Shown here: positions 1-6,987 of the stretch, piece after piece
How positions within the stretch are numbered: the first letter of the stretch is position 1
Layout: the number at the start of each line of letters is the position of its first letter
Assembly: GCA_049194865.1 (NCBI GenBank)
Contig: JBLZWL010000063.1
Coordinates: 1-64,000 of the forward strand
Source of the DNA: Myxococcus terminator_A
Lineage (GTDB): Bacteria; Myxococcota; Myxococcia; Myxococcales; Myxococcaceae
Length of the DNA: 64,000 nucleotides
Direction: 5' to 3'
Notes under the pieces: model-generated
What the model was told of the DNA's origin: nothing
The model's database searches: none
Seen by the model: only the letters and a program-made list of their open reading frames with translations
Translations under genes and position numbers: made by a program

Positions 1-983
1 CGCTCGGTGAAGCGCTCATCGCCGAAGTGCGAGCGCAGGAACGCGCCAAGCTGCGGCGTGCCGGCGGAGCTCAAGTGAGCGCCGAGGAAAGCCTCCAGGT
101 CCTCCGCGAACGCCTCCGCCGTGGGGTGACGGTCTTCCGGAAACTGGGCCATCGCCTTGAGGACGATGGCCTCCAACTCGACGGGCAGGTCGGGCCGCAG
201 CTCGCGCGGGCGCTTGAACTCGTTGTGCAGGAGCGCGTTGAGCACCGCGAGGTCGTTCTCCCGCGAGAAGGGCCGCACGTGCGTGAGCGCCTCGAACAGG
301 CTGACGCCGAGCGCGAAGATGTCCGCGCGCCGGTCCACCTCGCCGCCCTTCGCCTGCTCCGGCGCCATGTACATGTACTTGCCCTTCACGACGCCGGTGC
401 GCGTGTTGGCGAGCCTCGACTCGGCCTTGGCGATGCCGAAGTCCAACACCTTCACCTGTCCCTGGTACGTCAGGTACAGGTTCGACGGAGAGACGTCGCG
501 GTGGACCACGTTCTGCGGCTGCCCCATCTCATTGGCGAACTCGTGCGCGTAGTGCAGCCCGCGCGCCGAATCGATGAGCACCCGCAGCACAATCGGGAAT
601 GGCAGGTACTGCCGCCGACGCCCGGCCAGCCGCAGCGTCGTGGAGAAGTCCTCGCCCGCGAGGTACTCCATGCAGATGTAGTAGCAGCCCTCCGTGAAGC
701 CCAGCTCCTGGATTTGGACGATGTTCGGGTGCGCCAGCTTCGCCGCCAGCCGCGCCTCGTCCCGGAACATCTCCACGAAGTCGGGGATGCTCGACAGGTG
801 CGGCAGCATCCGCTTGATGACGACGTTGCGCTCGAAGCCGTCCGCGCCCAGCAACTTGGCGAGGAAGATCTCCGCCATGCCGCCCTCGGCCAGCTTCCGC
901 ACCAGGACGTACGGCCCATACGGACGCAACAACGGCGGCGGGACGTCCTCGGAGCCTGGCTGTGTCGTCGGAGTCAGGGACAT
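1..983 (-). CDS. Serine/threonine protein kinase, 3' end cut by window edge
   Basis: Cytoplasmic Hanks-type kinase domain beginning MSLTPTTQPGSEDV. Visible in order: a glycine loop (KLAEGGMAEIFLAK), the invariant lysine in VVIKRML, the catalytic loop VHRDVSPSN, DFGIAKAE as the magnesium loop, and MAPEQAKGG as the APE motif. The HRDVSPSN form (V-S in place of L-K) is common in myxobacterial kinases. About 327 residues lie in the window and no stop is reached, so any C-terminal sensor or membrane part is missing. The ATG lies two bases after the stop of the upstream FecR-like lipoprotein gene, so the two are probably translationally coupled and functionally linked. The substrate is unknown. Confidence 0.9.
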   Translation of the reverse strand, partial: MSLTPTTQPGSEDVPPPLLRPYGPYVLVRKLAEGGMAEIFLAKLLGADGFERNVVIKRMLPHLSSIPDFVEMFRDEARLAAKLAHPNIVQIQELGFTEGCYYICMEYLAGEDFSTTLRLAGRRRQYLPFPIVLRVLIDSARGLHYAHEFANEMGQPQNVVHRDVSPSNLYLTYQGQVKVLDFGIAKAESRLANTRTGVVKGKYMYMAPEQAKGGEVDRRADIFALGVSLFEALTHVRPFSRENDLAVLNALLHNEFKRPRELRPDLPVELEAIVLKAMAQFPEDRHPTAEAFAEDLEAFLGAHLSSAGTPQLGAFLRSHFGDERFTE

Positions 984-985
984 CC

Positions 986-2971
986 TCAGGGCCCTCGCTG
1001 TCGAAGGGTGCGGACCGTATGGACATCCGGGGCACCGGGACGGGTCATCTTAAACACCAGTACCGGGGGCGCGCCCACTGGCTCCACCCAGGTATCGAAG
1101 CGGTGCTTGCCGTCCAGGGAGACAGGACGTCCATTGATGGACACGCGCGCATTCACGGGCGCCACGCCCGAGGCCCGGACCTTCTCGGCGGACCGCTGAG
1201 CGTTGCGCGGCTGCGACACCAGCAGCATCGGTACTGAGTTGTCGTACACCAGCTCGAGCTTGTTCATCCGTCCCCCCTTCAGTTGTTCGCCCGTCGCGGA
1301 CAGCGGCGTGACGGACCAGAGGTAGCTGCCCTCGCCCAACGCGCCCGCGTCCAGCGCCGCGCGAGCCTCTGTCACCGTGCGCTCGGCCACCGGCTTCTCC
1401 AGCGAGCCGGCCCGGTACACCGCCACCTTGTACCGCGCCGCCGAGGCCTCCTCCGCATAGGTGAACGTCACCGACGGCGGCTTGTCCTGGTAGAAGATGG
1501 TCGTCTTCTCCAGGCCCTCGGGCACCACGTTGCGCACGCGGTCCAGGTCTCCGCCGAGCCGCTCCGGACCGAACGTCGCGCTGCCCTTCGCGAATTCCTG
1601 GCCGTCCTTGCCGCGTACCCGCCAGTACAGCGCGCCGCGCGCGGGGGCGGGCACGTTGACGAAGGACTGGAACACCGTGCCGGACAGCAGGGGCCGTGTG
1701 AAGGCCGCATCCGAGGCCACCTCCACCAGCACCTCGCCCTCCTTCTCCCAGCCGAAGGCCACCTCGGGCAGCCCCTGGTGGTAGACCTCCGCGCCATCAC
1801 CAGCGCCGAGCAGCAACGGCGCCGGTCCGAGCGCCTCGATGCGCGCCGTGCCCGACTCACCCGTCACCGTCGCACGCTCACCGGCACGCAGCGGCTGGCG
1901 CACGTCCCCGCGCACCAACGTCACCCGCCCCGTGTGCGCGTCGACCAGATAGCCCGTCGAGGTGCGCCGCACCGCCAGTCGCGACGCGCCGTCTCCCTCC
2001 AGCGTGAGGCCGGGCAGCACCACGCGACTCTCGCGGCCCTGCGCGAGCTGGACGCCGAGTCCTCCCTGGCGCAGGTCCATCCGGGCCTCGTCCCGCGTGC
2101 CACCCTGGCCCGCGCCCTCCAGCACCATCTCCGCCGACGGGCCCAGAGACAACTGAGAGGTCGAGCCCTTCAACGCCAACTCCGCGGTGCCACCGCCGCG
2201 CGTGCGTACGCCATCTCCCGGGGCGAGCACATCGCCCTCCGCGCGCAGCGCACGCCAGCGCTTGGAGTCCTTGCCACGCAGCTCCGCCCGCCCCGAGCCC
2301 AGTCGCACCGTCACCGAAATGGGCGCGAGTTCCACCAGCCGCGAGCCGCGCAGCAGCAGCTCCGCCCGCCCCGCGGACACCTCGACCGAGTCGCCCTCCG
2401 ACGCGCGCAGTTGCTGGCCATCCTTGGACACGAACTCGATGGCGCCCAGCTTCACCTCCACGCGCCCGGAGTCTTTCGTCACCTGCACGCTCACCTCGCT
2501 GGGCTCGGAGCCCACGCGCGTGAGACCGAAGGGCGTCAGCAGCGTCAGCGCCACCTTCTTGCCACTCGTGGGAGGAGTCCCAGCGGGTCGCGCGGGGACA
2601 CGCGACAACACGATGCCGCGATCCACCGTCAGCACCACGCTCCCCGCCTCTTCACCCACGCCGACGCGCGCAGCAGCGCCCACTTCCACCGAGCGCCCGT
2701 CCGCGAAGCGCATCGTCGCCGCGCCCGTCGCGCCCGTCTCCAGCGCATCGCCCGAATACAGCGGGCCTTCCCGCGCGGGGACCTTCTTGCCGCCGCGCTC
2801 CACCAGCACCTCGCCGGACAGGCCCTCCAGGCGAGCCAGCTCCACGGCGGGGCCCGCGTCGACCACGGCCGGAGTCGTCTCCACCACGGGAACGGACGGA
2901 GCCGCCGCCTCCTCGTCGCAGGCTGTCGCGACGAGCAAGAGGGTCAGGAGCCAGGGACGCGCGTTACTCAC
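986..2971 (-). CDS. FecR-domain lipoprotein
   Basis: A 661-residue protein with a lipoprotein signal (LLLVATAC, lipidated Cys at 18), hence exported and probably membrane anchored. FecR-type beta-sandwich segments are seen at about residues 48-150 (LSGEVLVERGGKKV, then GDALETGATGAA) and again at about 215-330. They are followed by a fibronectin-like stretch (YWRVRGKDGQEFAKG) and a C-terminal beta domain. The GTG start at 2971 overlaps the end of the 90-bp repeat region (GGTGAGTAAC). It sits between a barrel/carboxypeptidase-like gene and a kinase gene on the same strand. FecR domains bind envelope ligands in signalling systems; the specific role here is unknown. Confidence 0.8.
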   Translation of the reverse strand: MSNARPWLLTLLLVATACDEEAAAPSVPVVETTPAVVDAGPAVELARLEGLSGEVLVERGGKKVPAREGPLYSGDALETGATGAATMRFADGRSVEVGAAARVGVGEEAGSVVLTVDRGIVLSRVPARPAGTPPTSGKKVALTLLTPFGLTRVGSEPSEVSVQVTKDSGRVEVKLGAIEFVSKDGQQLRASEGDSVEVSAGRAELLLRGSRLVELAPISVTVRLGSGRAELRGKDSKRWRALRAEGDVLAPGDGVRTRGGGTAELALKGSTSQLSLGPSAEMVLEGAGQGGTRDEARMDLRQGGLGVQLAQGRESRVVLPGLTLEGDGASRLAVRRTSTGYLVDAHTGRVTLVRGDVRQPLRAGERATVTGESGTARIEALGPAPLLLGAGDGAEVYHQGLPEVAFGWEKEGEVLVEVASDAAFTRPLLSGTVFQSFVNVPAPARGALYWRVRGKDGQEFAKGSATFGPERLGGDLDRVRNVVPEGLEKTTIFYQDKPPSVTFTYAEEASAARYKVAVYRAGSLEKPVAERTVTEARAALDAGALGEGSYLWSVTPLSATGEQLKGGRMNKLELVYDNSVPMLLVSQPRNAQRSAEKVRASGVAPVNARVSINGRPVSLDGKHRFDTWVEPVGAPPVLVFKMTRPGAPDVHTVRTLRQRGP

Positions 2972-3200
2972 CGTTGATGCCTCGGGACGAAGTCGACAGG
3001 GAAGAGGGCGTGTTGCTCACCGCCGCTGCATCGGGAAGGCATCTACGTCGAAGCGGACTCGCGTGCCAACCACCAGCAGGACCACGGGCGAGGGGATGCA
3101 TGTCGCTCACCGCCGCTGCATCGGGAAGGCATCTACGTCGAAGCGGACTCGCGTGCCAGCCACCAGCAGGACCACGGGCGAGGGGGAGCATGTCACTCAC
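2964..3200 (-). CDS. Possible small repeat protein inside the 90-bp repeats
   Basis: An open frame of 78 codons starts at a GTG that overlaps the stop of the upstream gene (GGTGAGTGACATG) and ends at TAA overlapping the FecR gene start. Because the repeat is exactly 90 bp, it holds two nearly identical 30-residue units (LARGPAGGWHASPLRRRC). No signal peptide or known fold is visible. Another frame of the same DNA reads as a copy of the upstream gene's C-terminus, which argues that this frame is accidental. It may be nothing more than spacer DNA. Confidence 0.2.
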   Translation of the reverse strand: MSDMLPLARGPAGGWHASPLRRRCLPDAAAVSDMHPLARGPAGGWHASPLRRRCLPDAAAVSNTPSSLSTSSRGINGE

Positions 3201-3232
3201 CGCCGCTGCCTCGGGAAGAGGTCGACGTTGAA
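3011..3232. repeat. 90-bp tandem repeat, two full units plus a partial third
   Basis: Units run 3011-3100 and 3101-3190 with only a few differences (for example TGTTGCTCAC versus TGTCGCTCAC, and GCCAAC versus GCCAGC). A third partial copy starts at 3191 and is the real 3' end of the upstream gene. A more diverged echo (TACTCACCGTTGATGCCTCG) lies at about 2965-2999. On the minus strand each unit ends with codons for FDVDAFPMQRR plus stop, matching the genuine gene terminus FNVDLFPRQRR plus stop. The units therefore look like tandem copies derived from the gene's tail. Confidence 0.85.
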
Positions 3233-4804
3233 GATGGCCTGCTCGCCATCCTTCAAGGTGACGAGCTTGGTCTGCGCCAGATAGCCGCGCGCGGAGATGG
3301 TGATGCGGTAGGTGCCACCGCGCACCTTGAAGGTGAACGCGCCCTTGGCGTCCGTGCGCGCCTTCACCTTCGCCTGGGGAATGAGCAGCGTGGCCGCGAC
3401 GGGCTTTCCGCCCCGGGCACTGCGCACCTGACCGGTGAGCGTCGCCGGCTCACCCTTGCGCTCCGAGGCGAGCGGCACGGACAGCTTCGTCTCCTGCCCC
3501 GCGACGATGACGGCCGCCTCCTCCGCCACACGATAGCCCTGCGACTTCGCCACCACGGCCACGGGCCCTGGCGGCAGCGCCTTCACCCACGCCTCGCCCT
3601 TCAGGTCCGTGCGCACCTCCACGGCCCCCACCGTCAGTCGCACGCCCGGCAACGGCACTCCGTTGCCCGCGCTCACCACCGTCACCTTGAGCCCACCCGT
3701 CGCCGGAGGCAGCTTGCGCGGGCGCACCGCCAGCGCCACGCGTCCACCCTCCTCCACGGTGACTCGACCCTCGGCAGGCTCGTAGCCATCGACGCTCACC
3801 CGCGCCACGACGTCACCCGGGGGCAGCTCCACGTTCTCCAGCGTGCCTTGCGCATCCGCCTCGCGCGGCGCGCTCTCCACGCCTCCCGACACCAGCACCA
3901 CCCGCGCTCCGGACAGCGGCGCACCCGACTCCGCGTCCAACACCTGGAGCGACAGCCCTCCCGCTGGCTCCCGCGCGGGAAGCGGCGCCAGTTCCTGGGC
4001 CCGAGCCTGGGGCGCATCATTCCAGGCAAGCTCCAGCGCGGCGCCCACCCGACGCATGCGCTGCTCTGACCGCGTCCCGTCCGCGAGCGTCACCGTGTCC
4101 TGCACGTGCTGGAAGTCCACGAGCAGCGTGCCGGACCAGCGCTGCGTCCCCGTCAATGGAAACAGCAGCGCGCCCCCGGCCGCGAAACCCTTCGCCTCCG
4201 CCTTCGTCCCCGCCGAGTCGCGCACCGCCAGCGCCACCGGCACCTCACCCCGCGCCTCCACCTCCAACCGGGTGAACAGCGGCAGCCGCAGGCTCCCCGT
4301 CACCAGCGCCGCGTGCCGAACCCCGCGCGACAGCACCGGCTCCGAGGACGCGCCGAAGTGCGGAAGCTGCGCGAAGCCGTACCCCGCGCCCACCTCGGCC
4401 CGCACCGGACCGAGCCAGGTGCGCACCTTGGGCCCCACCGACGCACGCAGCAGGCTGCCTCCGGTGATCCGCAGCGCGCCTTCCTTGAGATCAAACCCCT
4501 CCCGCTGCACGCCCGCCCACCCACCAAGCCAGGAGCCCGCCCAGACCGAGCCCACCGCCGCCAGATCATTCGGGGTGAAGCCGTCATACGTAAGCCCAGG
4601 CCCTACATCCGCCTGGGCACCGTTGCGGAGGGCCACGCCGTAGCGCAGGCGCAGCGAGGCACGCTCGCGCACCTCCTCCGCCCGGGCGGGCGAGGAGCCG
4701 ACCAGCACCAACAGCAAGGGCGCCAGACGCGCCAGGATGGGGGCAAGGGGGCGTGGGGGCGTCAAAGCCCGGCGGAGTATAGAGAAAGCCGCGAGCACTC
4801 CCAA
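3197..4804 (-). CDS. Exported barrel-like protein with three carboxypeptidase-regulatory-like repeats
   Basis: A 535-residue protein. A signal peptide is visible (LAPLLLVLVGSSPARA then EE). Residues of about 45-270 are rich in alternating Gly/aromatic beta strands typical of an outer-membrane barrel. Residues 285-535 hold three repeats of the form LDAESGAPLSGARVVLV, VVSAGNGVPLPGVRL and VRSARGGKPVAATLLIP, the CarboxypepD_reg/PEGA type of surface beta-sandwich. The GTG start at 4804 gives a long n-region, and a start some 13 codons later is equally possible. It is upstream of, and co-oriented with, the FecR lipoprotein and the kinase. The function is inferred only as an envelope structural or adhesion role. 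Confidence 0.7.
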   Translation of the reverse strand: MGVLAAFSILRRALTPPRPLAPILARLAPLLLVLVGSSPARAEEVRERASLRLRYGVALRNGAQADVGPGLTYDGFTPNDLAAVGSVWAGSWLGGWAGVQREGFDLKEGALRITGGSLLRASVGPKVRTWLGPVRAEVGAGYGFAQLPHFGASSEPVLSRGVRHAALVTGSLRLPLFTRLEVEARGEVPVALAVRDSAGTKAEAKGFAAGGALLFPLTGTQRWSGTLLVDFQHVQDTVTLADGTRSEQRMRRVGAALELAWNDAPQARAQELAPLPAREPAGGLSLQVLDAESGAPLSGARVVLVSGGVESAPREADAQGTLENVELPPGDVVARVSVDGYEPAEGRVTVEEGGRVALAVRPRKLPPATGGLKVTVVSAGNGVPLPGVRLTVGAVEVRTDLKGEAWVKALPPGPVAVVAKSQGYRVAEEAAVIVAGQETKLSVPLASERKGEPATLTGQVRSARGGKPVAATLLIPQAKVKARTDAKGAFTFKVRGGTYRITISARGYLAQTKLVTLKDGEQAIFNVDLFPRQRR

Positions 4805-5030
4805 ACCGGCGCCATCCGGGCTTTCAGAAAGCCCTCCAAGGTGCTTGACGGCAACCCCCTGGGTGGCGGGGGCGGGGTCCAGGCCGTGTTCTCACCGCGA
4901 CGCGCGGATGGCTTCTTGCTGGAGTGGAGGGGCTTTGCTAAGCATCCTCACCGTCGGTAGCGCCTCGTCTAACCTCCGGGATTCACTCCAGAAACAACGG
5001 GGTGTTGCCGTGAGGCGGGCGAGCGAACGC

Positions 5031-5037
5031 TGAGGAG
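5031..5037 (+). promoter_or_regulatory. Ribosome binding site of mglB
   Basis: TGAGGAG lies 11 bases before the ATG at 5049 and fixes the start of mglB. The 244-bp gap between 4805 and 5048 must hold the promoter for mglBA and for the divergent minus-strand gene; I could not point to a confident -35/-10 pair. Confidence 0.6.
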
Positions 5038-5048
5038 CGCATACGCCC

Positions 5049-5528
5049 ATGGGCACGCAACTGGTGATGTACGAAGAGGAGTTCACCAAGATCAACGCCG
5101 TTTGCGACCGGCTCACCAAGGACGCGAACGCGAAGGTGGTGTTCCTCGTCGACAAGAACGGGCAGCTCATCTCCTCGGCCGGGCAGACGCAGAACATCGA
5201 CACCACGTCCCTGGCCTCGCTGACGGCCGGCAACGTGGCGGCGATGGGCGGACTCGCCAAGCTGATCGGTGAGAACGAGTTCCCCAACCAGTTCCACGAG
5301 GGGGCGAAGGACTCGCTCTACATGACCATCGTCGGCAGCCGGGTCGTGCTGGTCGTCATCTTCGACAACCGCACCAGCCTCGGCCTCGTCCGCCTTCGCA
5401 TCAAGAAGGCCAGCGACGAGCTGACGAAGATCTTCGAGAGTCTGGTGAAGAAGACGGACGCCCCGGGTGCCGGGTCGCCGTTCGCCGAGATCTCCGACGA
5501 CGATATCGACAACCTCTTCAGCGAGTAA
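5049..5528 (+). CDS. mglB: MglB, GTPase-activating protein of MglA
   Basis: A 159-residue Roadblock/LC7 protein (MGTQLVMYEEEF at the start, FAEISDDDIDNLFSE at the end), the same length as M. xanthus MglB and nearly identical to it as I recall. In that organism MglB dimers sit at the lagging pole and stimulate GTP hydrolysis by MglA, so they set the polarity of both motility systems. The Roadblock core is at about residues 25-135 (KVVFLVDKNGQLISSAG, then VVLVVIFDNRTSLGLVRL). It is followed after 11 bases by mglA, so the two are one operon. Confidence 0.98.
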   Translation: MGTQLVMYEEEFTKINAVCDRLTKDANAKVVFLVDKNGQLISSAGQTQNIDTTSLASLTAGNVAAMGGLAKLIGENEFPNQFHEGAKDSLYMTIVGSRVVLVVIFDNRTSLGLVRLRIKKASDELTKIFESLVKKTDAPGAGSPFAEISDDDIDNLFSE

Positions 5529-5539
5529 CCCGGGAAGCC

Positions 5540-6127
5540 ATGTCCTTCATCAACTACTCATCCCGCGAAATCAACTGCAAGATTGTCTATTACGGGCCGG
5601 GTCTCTGCGGGAAGACGACCAACCTTCAGTACATCTACAACAAGACGGCGGCCGAGACGAAGGGCAAGCTGATCTCCCTCTCCACCGAGACGGACCGCAC
5701 GCTCTTCTTCGACTTCCTGCCGCTGTCGCTCGGTGAGATTCGCGGCTTCAAGACGCGCTTCCACCTCTACACGGTGCCCGGTCAGGTGTTCTACGACGCC
5801 AGCCGCAAGCTCATCCTCAAGGGCGTGGACGGCGTCGTGTTCGTGGCCGACAGCCAGATTGAGCGCATGGAAGCGAACATGGAGTCGCTCGAGAACCTGC
5901 GCATCAACCTGGCCGAGCAGGGCTACGACCTGAACAAGATTCCCTACGTCCTCCAGTACAACAAGCGGGACCTGCCCAACGCGGTCTCGATGGAGGAGAT
6001 GCGCAAGGCCATCAACGCGCGCAACATCCCCGAGTACCAAGCCGTGGCGCCCACGGGCGTGGGTGTGTTCGACACGCTCAAGGCCGTGGCGAAGCTGGTG
6101 CTCACGGAGCTCAAGAAGGGCGGCTGA
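5540..6127 (+). CDS. mglA: MglA, Ras-like polarity GTPase
   Basis: A 195-residue small GTPase. The P-loop GPGLCGKTT is at residues 19-27, the switch region TVPGQ at 78-82 and the base-recognition motif NKRD at 141-144. Thr78 replaces the usual Asp of the PM3 motif, a hallmark of MglA. In M. xanthus GTP-bound MglA at the leading pole recruits type IV pilus and Agl/Glt gliding components and is reset by MglB and the Frz pathway. The ATG at 5540 is preceded by GGGAAG. The next gene is 115 bases downstream, so the envelope cluster may or may not be co-transcribed. Confidence 0.98.
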   Translation: MSFINYSSREINCKIVYYGPGLCGKTTNLQYIYNKTAAETKGKLISLSTETDRTLFFDFLPLSLGEIRGFKTRFHLYTVPGQVFYDASRKLILKGVDGVVFVADSQIERMEANMESLENLRINLAEQGYDLNKIPYVLQYNKRDLPNAVSMEEMRKAINARNIPEYQAVAPTGVGVFDTLKAVAKLVLTELKKGG

Positions 6128-6242
6128 GCTGGGAGCAGCCTGGCAGTCAACTCCCGTACCGCGGGTGAGAAGACGCCCCGCGGTCAAGGGTGTTACAACC
6201 TGCTGCCGACGGGCCGGGCCGTCCGCCTCCTGAGGTCGCACA

Positions 6243-6977
6243 GTGCGTGTCGCAGCCGCCACCCTTCGCCTCCTCGCGCTCGTGAGCGCCACCCTCTGTG
6301 GGGCGGCGCTCGCGCAGGAGCCGCGCCCCACGGCGCCCGCCGCCGCCTCGAGCGCCCCGGCGGCTTCCACCGAGGGAGACAGCACCGCGGATGAGGCCTT
6401 CAACGCGCGGGTGAAGACGCTGGAGGAGCAGGTCGTCGACCTGAAGGAGAAGATCTACCGCTCCAAGGCGCGCCTCCTGTTGCTCCAGGAGACGGTGCTG
6501 GGCGGAGACGTCACCACCGGGGCTCGCGCGCTCATCGTCCACAAGAACGAGATGGGCAGCTCCTTCATCCTGGAGTCGGTGACGTACGCGCTGGACGGCG
6601 CGCCCATCTTCACGCAGGTCGACATCCAGGGCGAAGAGCTGAGCAAGCGCGAGCAGTTCGAGGTCTTCAACGGGCGCATCGTGCCGGGACAGCACCAGCT
6701 CGCGGTGCGGCTCGTGTATCGAGGCGGCGGCTTCGGCGTCTTCAGCTACCTGGAGGGCTACAAGTTCAAGGTGCAATCCAGCTACACCTTCAACGCGGAG
6801 CCAGGAAAGGTGTCCACGGTGCGCGTGGTGGGCTTCGAGCAGGGTGGCCTCACGCTGGACATGAAGGACCGGCCCGCGGTGCGCTACGACATCGAGCTGT
6901 CGCGCGACTCGGCGCCCCGCATCGACGGCGAAGCGGGCGGAAGCCCCCCGGCCGCCACCTCCACTGAAGCGCGGTAG
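6243..6977 (+). CDS. Exported coiled-coil protein of the mgl-linked envelope cluster
   Basis: A 244-residue protein from a GTG start. The signal peptide is LLALVSATLCGAALA then QEP. It is followed by a Pro/Ala-rich linker and a coiled-coil stretch at about 55-85 (FNARVKTLEEQVVDLKEKIY), then a beta-rich domain to about 225. It is separated by 10 bases from the next TPR gene and so opens that operon. I do not recognise a defined family. The position at the head of a Glt/Nfs-like gene run suggests a periplasmic structural partner. Confidence 0.75.
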   Translation: MRVAAATLRLLALVSATLCGAALAQEPRPTAPAAASSAPAASTEGDSTADEAFNARVKTLEEQVVDLKEKIYRSKARLLLLQETVLGGDVTTGARALIVHKNEMGSSFILESVTYALDGAPIFTQVDIQGEELSKREQFEVFNGRIVPGQHQLAVRLVYRGGGFGVFSYLEGYKFKVQSSYTFNAEPGKVSTVRVVGFEQGGLTLDMKDRPAVRYDIELSRDSAPRIDGEAGGSPPAATSTEAR

Positions 6978-6987
6978 GGGCCCGCCG

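Noticed and set aside
27..1199. Plus-strand frame of 390 codons
   Set aside because: Antisense to the kinase, whose catalytic motifs are read clearly on the minus strand.
1283..2977. Plus-strand frame of 564 codons
   Set aside because: Antisense to the FecR-type lipoprotein gene and rich in Arg/His/Gln; no domain and no ribosome site.
3011..3232. CRISPR array
   Set aside because: The units are 90 bp, adjoin without spacers and are partly a gene end. No Cas gene is in the window.
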